Source: an uncultured Prevotellaceae bacterium (GTDB lineage: Bacteria > Bacteroidota > Bacteroidia > Bacteroidales > Bacteroidaceae). Taken from it: DNA of 37,058 nucleotides. The translations under genes were made by a program, and so were the position numbers. The stretch covers positions 1 through 37,058 of the forward strand of contig CAMHJQ010000029.1 in the NCBI GenBank assembly GCA_946185485.1. Reading direction: 5' to 3'. Positions 17,336 to 23,674 of the stretch are shown here, piece by piece. Every line of letters begins with the position of its first letter. The first letter of the stretch is position 1. A model generated the notes under the pieces. The model saw only the letters and a list, made by a program, of their open reading frames with translations, was not told the origin of the DNA and made no database searches.

Positions 17336-17370
17336 AATTAGCGGCTCCACTTGTTATGGAGCCGCTAATT
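17336..17370 (-). terminator. Strong terminator after the 329-aa secreted protein
   Basis: A perfect 14-bp inverted repeat (17336-17349 and 17357-17370) has a 7-nt loop and core GCGGCTCCA/TGGAGCCGC. On the minus strand it is followed by a T-rich stretch (GTTATTTTGAC). It lies 22 bp past the stop of the 329-aa gene and separates it from the lyase-esterase gene, which therefore probably has its own promoter between 17234 and 17335; I see no clear consensus there. Confidence 0.85.
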
Positions 17371-17392
17371 AAATATTGCACTATGTAATTAG

Positions 17393-18382
17393 TTACATGA
17401 ACTTCTTGCCATTCTGTACCTTCACACCCTTGTAGTCCTTAGAAACCTTCTGGCCTGCGAGGTTGTAAACAGGAGCATCAGCGTTGACATTAGCCTTCAC
17501 ATTGGTAATGCCAGTGCCAGCGGCAAAGTAGAATCCATAGATACCAATCTGGCTCTTCGGGTTGAACAGCCAATACGTTTTGCCTGCCTCCACATCGAAG
17601 TCGATAAAGCCGAGAACCGGACGGTTCTGGGTCACACCGTTGGTGTGCTGCAGCACATAGTCGTCAGCCATCGGACCTACATTGAGAAAGTGTTGTGTAC
17701 CGTCTTCGTCAGTCTGATAGGCAAAACCAGTGTTCTGGTAGTAGATGCTCACCTGGACACTAGCCGGAGCAATCGGCATCAGGGTAGACTCGTCTACGAT
17801 ATAGGTCGGGTTCTGGTTCTTGTTACCATAAATACCTACACGGAGTGAACCGCTCTTGCTGGCAGCAAACTTATAGTAAGCACCCTTGGCTGGCATAGCC
17901 GTTGCACCCGGCTCCCAAAAGGTGTCGTAGGCACGGAACACCTCGTTGCCATCGGAATTCAACTCGTAGAACTCCCAGTGCTGGAAGCCCGGGTTGCCCT
18001 TCGGCATCAGGTACTGGGCGAACTGTGGTGTGCAATCCTCTGTTATCAGAGCATCATTAGGATTCTCGTCGTCAGCCTTCTTACCTTTCAGCTCCCAATA
18101 CACCTGGGTCTTACCTTCTTCTACATCCTTCTTGCTCAGGCTGTTAGGCGTAGAGAGACCTGTCATCGTGATACCATCCACTACGGCAGTAATCGTAGAG
18201 GTCTTGATGGTCAGGGGAATGCTCGTATCAGGAGCATCAGCAGTGCCACCACCGTAAACGCCTTCCGACAGCTCCGTCTCGACAGCGGTAGAAAGATCAA
18301 AGTCGGCAGCTTTCCAGATAGACTGTGCATTCATACTCATGGCAACAAAGGCCATAGAAACTAGCGTAAAGATTTTCTTCAT
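17393..18382 (-). CDS. Secreted protein with Prevotella-type C-terminal tail
   Basis: This 329-residue protein has a signal peptide (MKKIFTLVSMAFVAMSMNAQ). The mature region looks beta-rich (SIWKAADFDLSTAVETELS near its start, and a repeated Thr/Gly pattern). The C-terminal tail APVYNLAGQKVSKDYKGVKV is the short motif found on many Prevotella exported proteins. I do not recognise a catalytic site. A carbohydrate-binding or structural role is possible because it lies directly upstream of the pectinase genes, but a terminator separates them and function is not established. It has its own consensus promoter (18463-18432) and shares its upstream region with a divergent MerR-type gene that could control it. 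Confidence 0.82.
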   Translation of the reverse strand: MKKIFTLVSMAFVAMSMNAQSIWKAADFDLSTAVETELSEGVYGGGTADAPDTSIPLTIKTSTITAVVDGITMTGLSTPNSLSKKDVEEGKTQVYWELKGKKADDENPNDALITEDCTPQFAQYLMPKGNPGFQHWEFYELNSDGNEVFRAYDTFWEPGATAMPAKGAYYKFAASKSGSLRVGIYGNKNQNPTYIVDESTLMPIAPASVQVSIYYQNTGFAYQTDEDGTQHFLNVGPMADDYVLQHTNGVTQNRPVLGFIDFDVEAGKTYWLFNPKSQIGIYGFYFAAGTGITNVKANVNADAPVYNLAGQKVSKDYKGVKVQNGKKFM

Positions 18383-18431
18383 AACGTTTTGTATTGTGTT
18401 AGTTTTATTAATAGTGATTTGTTTCAGGGTG

Positions 18432-18463
18432 CAAATATAGAGATTTTCTTTTAAATCACCAAA
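18432..18463 (-). promoter_or_regulatory. Promoter of the 329-aa secreted protein gene
   Basis: On the minus strand, TTTG (18463-18460), 20 bp and TATATTTG (18439-18432) match the consensus. The -7 element lies 49 bp before the start codon. Confidence 0.75.
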
Positions 18464-18488
18464 TATTTATAAAAAAAGTGCATTTTCT

Positions 18489-18519
18489 TTTGTCCTTATC
18501 AATTTATTTTGTACTTTTG
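18489..18519 (+). promoter_or_regulatory. Promoter of the MerR-type gene
   Basis: TTTG (18489-18492), 19 bp and TACTTTTG (18512-18519) match the consensus. The site lies inside the longest possible ORF, so the upstream ATG at 18509 cannot be the start. The ATG at 18539, 19 bp further on, is chosen instead. Confidence 0.6.
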
Positions 18520-18538
18520 TCACAAAATCAGTAATAAT

Positions 18539-18889
18539 ATGGCACTGAACTTAAACAAGAATCTGAAATTGTACTACTCCATCCGCGAGGTGGCGCAGAT
18601 GTTCGGCGTCAACGAAAGCACCCTTCGCTACTGGGAGCAGGAGTTCCCCTACCTGAAGCCCAAAACCAGCGGCCCGGCAAAGATACGCCAGTATCAGGAG
18701 AAGGATATCGACCAGATACGCCTCATCCACAACCTGGTGAAAGTGCGCGGGTTCAAATTGGCTGCTGCAAAGAAGATTATCAATTCCAACCGCGACGGTG
18801 CCGACCGCAAGGCCGAAGTGCTAACGCGGCTCATTGACATCCGTGAGGACCTCATGGCCCTGAAACGCCAGATGGACTATCTGGAATAA
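18539..18889 (+). CDS. MerR-family transcriptional regulator
   Basis: This small regulator is about 116 residues from the ATG at 18539; an upstream ATG at 18509 would lie before the predicted transcription start. The N-terminal winged HTH is clear: LYYSIREVAQMFGVNESTLR, then RYWEQEFPYLKPK and IRQYQEKDIDQIRLIHNLVK. A dimerisation helix follows (about 76-116). The usual metal-binding cysteines of CueR or ZntR are absent, and there is no ligand-binding domain. The protein belongs to the short MerR type common in Bacteroidota, whose ligands are mostly unknown. It diverges from the 329-aa secreted protein gene, with both promoters inside an intergenic region of 156 bp, so autoregulation or regulation of that neighbour is plausible. 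Confidence 0.9.
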   Translation: MALNLNKNLKLYYSIREVAQMFGVNESTLRYWEQEFPYLKPKTSGPAKIRQYQEKDIDQIRLIHNLVKVRGFKLAAAKKIINSNRDGADRKAEVLTRLIDIREDLMALKRQMDYLE

Positions 18890-18980
18890 GGATGCGTCGG
18901 CAAGACGCTGCCTAATAACATAATTATTTTATATAATTAACTGACATTTGACATTACTAAAACTACATAGAGCATGCATC

Positions 18981-19106
18981 ATGGTCGTGCTGTTGATGGC
19001 AGCCGTGACGGGAAAGGCCCAGGGCCTGGCTCTGAAGACCAATACGGACACAGGGGGAACCCCCTGTGTCCTCCAAAAAACTAAACAAGATTTGACTTTC
19101 TTATGA
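18981..19106 (+). pseudogene. Remnant of a secreted-protein gene (DUF3575-like N-terminus)
   Basis: An ORF of 41 codons reads as the back half of a signal peptide and the start of a mature protein (MVVLLMAAVTGKAQ, then GLALKTNT). The pattern AQ-x-LALKTN is characteristic of the DUF3575 family of Bacteroidota outer-membrane proteins, which continue with LLYD. Here the homology ends at once in a perfect GC-rich palindrome, and a stop follows. I read it as a 5' gene fragment, probably truncated by recombination at the palindrome. A functional small protein is the less likely alternative. Confidence 0.4.
19046..19071. repeat. Perfect 12-bp GC-rich palindrome
   Basis: GGACACAGGGGG and CCCCCTGTGTCC are separated by only AA, giving a near-loopless hairpin. 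No T-run follows on either strand, so it is not a standard terminator. It marks the breakpoint of the gene remnant at 18981. Confidence 0.8.
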
Positions 19107-19143
19107 CAATTCTATTATGAGTGACGGATTGAGACAGGTGTGA

Positions 19144-19326
19144 ATATGTCGATATGTCGATATGTCGATATGTCGTTAAGGATTTTCTCACGGTCTGAAT
19201 ATGTCGTTAAGGAAAATGTAATCGATTTTTACCCATAATATATATAATTTAAATTATATATATTATGGGTAAATCTTTTTTTGATTTTTGGAGGAGGCTT
19301 AACGACATATCGACATATCGACATAT
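19144..19326. repeat. Nested inverted-repeat element with ATATGTCG tandem arms
   Basis: Four tandem ATATGTCG units (19144-19175, then TTAAGG), a fifth unit at 19199-19206 (again followed by TTAAGG), the central 46-bp palindrome, and then CTTAA plus three CGACATAT units (19303-19326) in inverted orientation make a nested inverted-repeat structure of about 183 bp. No ORF is convincing inside it. It could be a miniature (MITE/REP-like) element or a strong structural element. The flanks to 19520 hold only a short hairpin (ATCTAC/GTAGAT, 19397-19413) and nothing else I can name. Confidence 0.6.
19228..19273. repeat. Perfect loopless 46-bp palindrome
   Basis: The two 23-bp arms are perfect reverse complements with no spacer. 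They contain TTTACCCATAATATATATAA and its complement, an AT-rich cruciform-forming sequence. On the plus strand a T-run (CTTTTTTTGATTTTT) follows, so it could also terminate transcription from the left. Confidence 0.9.
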
Positions 19327-19520
19327 TTAAAAAAGTAATTTTTATCAACGTTTTCCATCCGCACCAGAGCGTCATTCCGGATAAGGCAGACATACTATCT
19401 ACAGCATGTAGATATGCTATCTGCACGGACCAGATATGACATCAGCACGGCGCGGACTGGGCGGAGCCAGGTGATGTTAATGAAGTGACCCCCAGTGAGA
19501 TTGAAAAAGTTGATAAAAAA

Positions 19521-19552
19521 TTTGTTGGGAAAAGATTTTTTTTATAATTTTG
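19521..19552 (+). promoter_or_regulatory. Promoter directly before the 218-aa gene
   Basis: TTTG (19521-19524), 20 bp and TAATTTTG (19545-19552) match the consensus. The -7 element ends only 7 bp before the ATG at 19560, so the transcript would be leaderless or nearly so. Confidence 0.7.
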
Positions 19553-19559
19553 CAGCTGA

Positions 19560-20216
19560 ATGGAAATTCGTGGATATAAACCATTAAGAATCGCAGTAGG
19601 AATTAGGGACATTTTATTAACTGTTTTTGCATTAGCTACCCTAGTTTTGACGTTCGCCTATCTTGATGAACGCCATACTTCGTCTGTGGAAAACGAGACC
19701 GCAAGCATGGCTGAATCCACCCACCTTGTACCCGTAGACAGCATGGATAGTGAGATGAAGATGGACATTGAGCGTGCTGTCGTTCTGGAGCGGGTGAAGG
19801 ACATTTACCGGGTTGTCAGAAACGAGTATATCAATCATGGCGGCTATTGCGAGTCAGAATGGTTGTTCGACAGGGTGTTTTGTACCCAGTCTCTGAACGA
19901 ACTGCTGATGTCTGTCCACTGTAAAGAAGAAGATACGGGCACGCTGTTCTTCGAAATCGACCGTTGGTCCATGTTGCGCTATCCCGAGGCTTATGTGTCC
20001 TTCGAGGAGTTTGAGGTCAAAGACCTTTGGATTAACGGCAATAAGAAGCGTGCTTCGGTTTCCTTCGTGGTCTATGATGACGACAGCTACACCCCTGTCC
20101 GCATTGACCTTGTCTATGAGAACAACCGCTGGCTGATAGACGATTTCCACAATCTCAGGTATATGCTCGACCTGCGCAACTGCATGTGGAACTATCTGCT
20201 TCACGACATCGTGTAA
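19560..20216 (+). CDS. Single-pass membrane protein of unknown function
   Basis: This 218-residue protein has a short cytoplasmic N-terminus, one hydrophobic segment (about 17-34, IRDILLTVFALATLVLTFAY) and then a soluble domain. That domain is rich in acidic and aromatic residues and reads like an NTF2/DUF3828-type fold (WLFDRVFCTQSLNELL, VYENNRWLIDDFHNLR), though the family is not certain. The domain probably faces the periplasm. The next Met is at residue 50, beyond the membrane segment, so the first ATG is preferred even though it lies only 7 bp after the promoter -7 element. The gene stands alone; the convergent pectin methylesterase gene ends 107 bp downstream. Confidence 0.8.
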   Translation: MEIRGYKPLRIAVGIRDILLTVFALATLVLTFAYLDERHTSSVENETASMAESTHLVPVDSMDSEMKMDIERAVVLERVKDIYRVVRNEYINHGGYCESEWLFDRVFCTQSLNELLMSVHCKEEDTGTLFFEIDRWSMLRYPEAYVSFEEFEVKDLWINGNKKRASVSFVVYDDDSYTPVRIDLVYENNRWLIDDFHNLRYMLDLRNCMWNYLLHDIV

Positions 20217-20263
20217 GGAAGAAACTGAGTCCCCTCCATCACGTGGAAAGATTAGTTAGCGCT

Positions 20264-20338
20264 GGTACTGCACTCACTGGATCGCGGTGGTACTGCACTC
20301 ACTGGATCGCGGTGGTACTACACTCACTGAATCGCGAT
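20264..20338. repeat. Three 25-bp tandem repeats at the 3' end of the pectin methylesterase gene
   Basis: Units at 20264-20288 and 20289-20313 are identical (GGTACTGCACTCACTGGATC then GCGGT), and 20314-20338 differs at three positions. The third copy holds the last codons and stop (TGA at 20326-20324) of the esterase gene on the minus strand, so the first two copies are duplications of the gene end. Confidence 0.85.
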
Positions 20339-21385
20339 GGTCCAGGTGTCGTTGAGCGTGAAGACGCGGTCGAGGGTAATCTCCTTGGCTTCCTTCTTGG
20401 TAAGCTGGCGGCTCCAGGGGACACGCTGGTCGGTAGCGGCACCCTCACCACGGTTTTCGAACTCTAAGTAGCGGGCAGTCTTCACGGCCTCGGGACGCCA
20501 CTGGTGCCAGCCCTCAGGGCGAATCTGGCGGGGCAGGTCGCAGTGCATGAACAGCGTATAGCCGTAGTCGCGCCAGGGACGGCCGAGATAGACCTTGTCG
20601 GCACCCTCGGCACAGGTGATGCGGCACTCGTTGAAGATATAGCCGTAGGGGACATCCTGCGGAGTAGAGGCTGCCGTGATGTAGGAGTTGATCTTACAGA
20701 AGATGTCACAATGCTCAAACCAAGCCGTGGAGGGACCGAAGATGAAGTCGGTGGTACCCTCGATGTAACAGTCCTTGAAATAGAGACGCGTCTTGGCATT
20801 GCCGGTATAGATGGTGTCCTGGTTGCCGAGGAAGCGGCAGTTGACGAACGTCAGACGGTCACCCTGGGTATGCAGTGCTACGGCCTGTCCCAGTCGGGCG
20901 GCATTGTTCTCGACGGTGAGGTTCTTCAGCGTGATGCGAGAGCCCTGAATGCTCAGCGTGAAGGTGCGGAAGGTACCTATCTTCTGGCGACCGTCTGTGG
21001 GTTTGAGCTCCAAGGCTACGGAGCCCGGCCAGGAAGCCATGGCCATGGGCACGGTGATGTTGGCATGGTCGTCCCAGGTGATGACGGTCTCGTCGCGGTC
21101 CTCACCGCAGAGCTCGATGTTGGTGAGCCACTGCGGGATGATGAGTTTCTCCTTATACGTACCTTTCTTAATATAGATGACCTTATGGTACTCCATAAAG
21201 GCGCGGCAGACCTCAATGGCCTCACCGATGTTGCGGAACTGTCCCGTGCCGTCGCGGCTGACGACGAGGGTGTCGGGGTTGTCATACTGCGCCCTTACCG
21301 GGCTAAATAATAAAGAAAAAATAAGAAATAAACTAACCCGTGGTATCAGTGACATCACTTGGGTTTTCTTTCGTAGTAGTCTCAT
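20324..21385 (-). CDS. Secreted pectin methylesterase (CE8)
   Basis: This 353-residue enzyme removes methyl esters from homogalacturonan. It has the CE8 hallmarks on a right-handed beta-helix: LGQAVALHTQGD (about 165-176), GNQDTIYTG (Asp190), GTTDFIFGPS (Asp213) and YLGRPWRDYG (Arg269). The export signal is SLFLIFSLLFSPVRAQ. Start choice is uncertain: the longest form begins at 21385, but the DNA block shared with the lytic transglycosylase leader begins at the ATG of MSLIPRV (21355), which may be the true start. The gene starts 11 bp after the rel stop with no promoter in between, so it is probably co-transcribed with the parAB-rel operon. A 25-bp repeat covers its 3' end. Confidence 0.93.
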   Translation of the reverse strand: MRLLRKKTQVMSLIPRVSLFLIFSLLFSPVRAQYDNPDTLVVSRDGTGQFRNIGEAIEVCRAFMEYHKVIYIKKGTYKEKLIIPQWLTNIELCGEDRDETVITWDDHANITVPMAMASWPGSVALELKPTDGRQKIGTFRTFTLSIQGSRITLKNLTVENNAARLGQAVALHTQGDRLTFVNCRFLGNQDTIYTGNAKTRLYFKDCYIEGTTDFIFGPSTAWFEHCDIFCKINSYITAASTPQDVPYGYIFNECRITCAEGADKVYLGRPWRDYGYTLFMHCDLPRQIRPEGWHQWRPEAVKTARYLEFENRGEGAATDQRVPWSRQLTKKEAKEITLDRVFTLNDTWTIAIQ

Positions 21386-21396
21386 AGTAGTTGTTA

Positions 21397-23670
21397 TTAC
21401 ATAATTTGTTGTACGTCCTGTGTTCCCTCAATCTTCTTCAGCTCGTCGATGATGGCAGCGACATCTTCACGGTCGTGGACACGCAGCTCGATGCTGCCGT
21501 CGAAGACGCCGTCGTTGCTACCGATGGTGAGCTTATGGATATTGACGTTCATCTGCGACGTGATGACACGGGAGATATCGACGAGGATGCCCATGCGGTC
21601 GATGCCCTGCATGCGGATGGTGGCGTCGAAGAACATACGTTTGTGCATGTCCCACTTGGCATCGAGGATGCGATCGCCGAAACCACTCTTCAGCTTGTCG
21701 GCTACAGGACAGGCACGCTTGTGAATCTCTATCTCGTGCTTGTTGTCGATATAGCCCAGGATGTCATCACCGGGAATGGGGTGGCAACAGTGCATGAACT
21801 TATACTGTCCGATGGTGTCCTCGCTGATGAAGATGGGCTTCTTGCGGTTGAACTTCTCGGGCACAACGAAGTACTGCTGTTGGGTGTCTTCATCCGGGTG
21901 CTTCTGCTTGTTGCGGCCCAGGAAGGGTACCAGCTTGCGCCAGCCGCCCTTGTTGCTGCCATCGTTCTTGCCAGCAAGCTCGTCGAGGTCTTTCTCGCCC
22001 AACAGGATGGTCTTGTTGCCCAATGCCTGATAGAAGTCCTCCTGGCGCGTGACATCGTGGAAGACGGCCAGTTGACCGATGACCTCAGGCGTCATCTCGA
22101 TATTGTTCTTCTGCAGGAATTCCTCCAGCAGTGCCTCACCCTTCTTCTGCAGTTCACGACCGTCGCGGCGCAGGATGGCCTGTATCTTTCCCTTGGCTTT
22201 GGCCGTACTGACAAAGTTGACCCATGAGGGCTGCACCCGCTGCGAGTTAGAAGTCAGTATCTCCACCTGGTCGCCGCTCTCGAGCTTATGGCTCAGCGGT
22301 ACCAGCTTGTGGTTGACCTTGGCACCGATGCAATGGCTGCCTAAGAAGGTATGGATGCTAAAGGCGAAATCGAGGGCTGTACAGCCAGCAGGCATGGTGC
22401 GTATCTCGCCCTTCGGTGTAAAGACGAAAATCTCGGAGGCAAAAAGATTCAGCTTGATGGCATCGAGGAAGTCCATGGCATCGGGCTGTGGGTCGTCAAG
22501 AATCTCCTTGATGGTGCGCAGCCAGTCGTTGAGCTCGTTCTCGTCCTCGGTAAACTCCCCTTCTTCGCCATCCTTGTATTTCCAGTGGGCTGCAAAGCCC
22601 TGCTCGGCAATCTCGTCCATGCGGTCGGAGCGTATCTGCACCTCTATCCAGCGTCCCTGCTTCGACATCAGCGTGACGTGCAGAGCCTGGTAGCCGTTGG
22701 CTTTGGGGTGGCTGAGCCAGTCGCGCAGACGGTCGGGGTGACTCTTGTAAATCTTGGAGATGGCTACATAGATGTTGAAGCACTCGTTGATTTCTTCCTC
22801 ACGCTTGTTAGGAGTGAAGATGATGCGGACAGCCAGGATATCGTATATCTCGTCGAAGGTGACATGCTTGTTCTGCATCTTCGTCCAGATGGAGTACGGC
22901 GTCTTTACGCGTTCCTTAATATAATACTTGATACCCATCTGCTTCAGAGCCTCCTCGATGGGAGCGGTGAACTGGTCGAACAGCTTGTGGCGTGACCTCT
23001 CGGTCTCCCTCAGTTTATCCTTGATACTGTTGTACTCGTCGGGATGCTCGTACTGGAACGAAAGGTTTTCCAGTTCCGACTTCACCTTATAGAGTCCCAG
23101 GCGGTTGGCCAAGGGGGCATAGATATAGAGTGTCTCGCCGGCTATCTTGTATTGCTTGTTGGCAGGCTGCGACTGCAGGGTACGCATGTTGTGCAGACGG
23201 TCGCAGATCTTGATGAGGATGACACGGATGTCCTCACTCATGGTCAGCAGCAGCTTCTTGAAGTTCTCAGCCTGTGCCGAGGCCTGCTCACCAAAGATGC
23301 CACCGGAGATCTTGGTCAGTCCATCGACAATCTGAGCTATCTTCGGACCAAAGATGTTGGCGAGGTCCTCGCAGGTGTAATCGGTATCCTCTACCACGTC
23401 GTGCAGCAGAGCGGCACAGATGCTGGTGGAGCCCAGTCCCACCTCCTCGCAGGCTATCTGTGCCACGGCGATGGGGTGCATGATATAGGGTTCGCCCGAC
23501 AGGCGGCGCACACCCTTGTGGGCCTGTTTGGCAAAGTTGAAAGCCTTGGTAATAATGTCTACCTTCTTACGATGTCGCGAAGCCAAATAGCTGTCCAACA
23601 GACGTTGGAAAGCATCGTTCACCAGTTGTTCGTCGGCCTCTTCATGCCTCTTGTCGATTTCGTCATCCAT
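21397..23670 (-). CDS. rel: Bifunctional (p)ppGpp synthetase/hydrolase (RelA/SpoT homologue)
   Basis: The 757-residue stringent-response enzyme starts at the ATG at 23670 (MDDEIDKRHEE), preceded by AAGGAGAT, a good ribosome binding site. A longer open frame upstream only reads through the end of the preceding gene. Domains in order: HD hydrolase (ALLHDVVEDT, about 87-96), (p)ppGpp synthetase (YDILAVRIIF, about 276-285; KANGYQALHVTL, about 323-334; EVQIRSDRMDEIAEQGFAAH), TGS (VFTPKGEIRTMPAGCTALDF, about 416-435), a Cys/His-rich region (CCHPIPGDD) and a C-terminal ACT domain (GIDRMGILVDISRVI). Both catalytic halves retain key motifs, so synthesis and hydrolysis are both expected. It lies 4 bp after the lytic transglycosylase stop. 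Confidence 0.96.
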   Translation of the reverse strand: MDDEIDKRHEEADEQLVNDAFQRLLDSYLASRHRKKVDIITKAFNFAKQAHKGVRRLSGEPYIMHPIAVAQIACEEVGLGSTSICAALLHDVVEDTDYTCEDLANIFGPKIAQIVDGLTKISGGIFGEQASAQAENFKKLLLTMSEDIRVILIKICDRLHNMRTLQSQPANKQYKIAGETLYIYAPLANRLGLYKVKSELENLSFQYEHPDEYNSIKDKLRETERSRHKLFDQFTAPIEEALKQMGIKYYIKERVKTPYSIWTKMQNKHVTFDEIYDILAVRIIFTPNKREEEINECFNIYVAISKIYKSHPDRLRDWLSHPKANGYQALHVTLMSKQGRWIEVQIRSDRMDEIAEQGFAAHWKYKDGEEGEFTEDENELNDWLRTIKEILDDPQPDAMDFLDAIKLNLFASEIFVFTPKGEIRTMPAGCTALDFAFSIHTFLGSHCIGAKVNHKLVPLSHKLESGDQVEILTSNSQRVQPSWVNFVSTAKAKGKIQAILRRDGRELQKKGEALLEEFLQKNNIEMTPEVIGQLAVFHDVTRQEDFYQALGNKTILLGEKDLDELAGKNDGSNKGGWRKLVPFLGRNKQKHPDEDTQQQYFVVPEKFNRKKPIFISEDTIGQYKFMHCCHPIPGDDILGYIDNKHEIEIHKRACPVADKLKSGFGDRILDAKWDMHKRMFFDATIRMQGIDRMGILVDISRVITSQMNVNIHKLTIGSNDGVFDGSIELRVHDREDVAAIIDELKKIEGTQDVQQIM

Positions 23671-23674
23671 AGTA

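Noticed and set aside
13784..18382. Complete polysaccharide utilisation locus
   Set aside because: No SusC-like TonB receptor, SusD-like lipoprotein or hybrid sensor is encoded near the pectinase genes in this window.
20264..20338. Possible CRISPR array
   Set aside because: The repeats are directly adjacent without spacers, only three units exist, and no cas gene is present. The repeat areas at 19144 and 32252 were rejected for the same reason.
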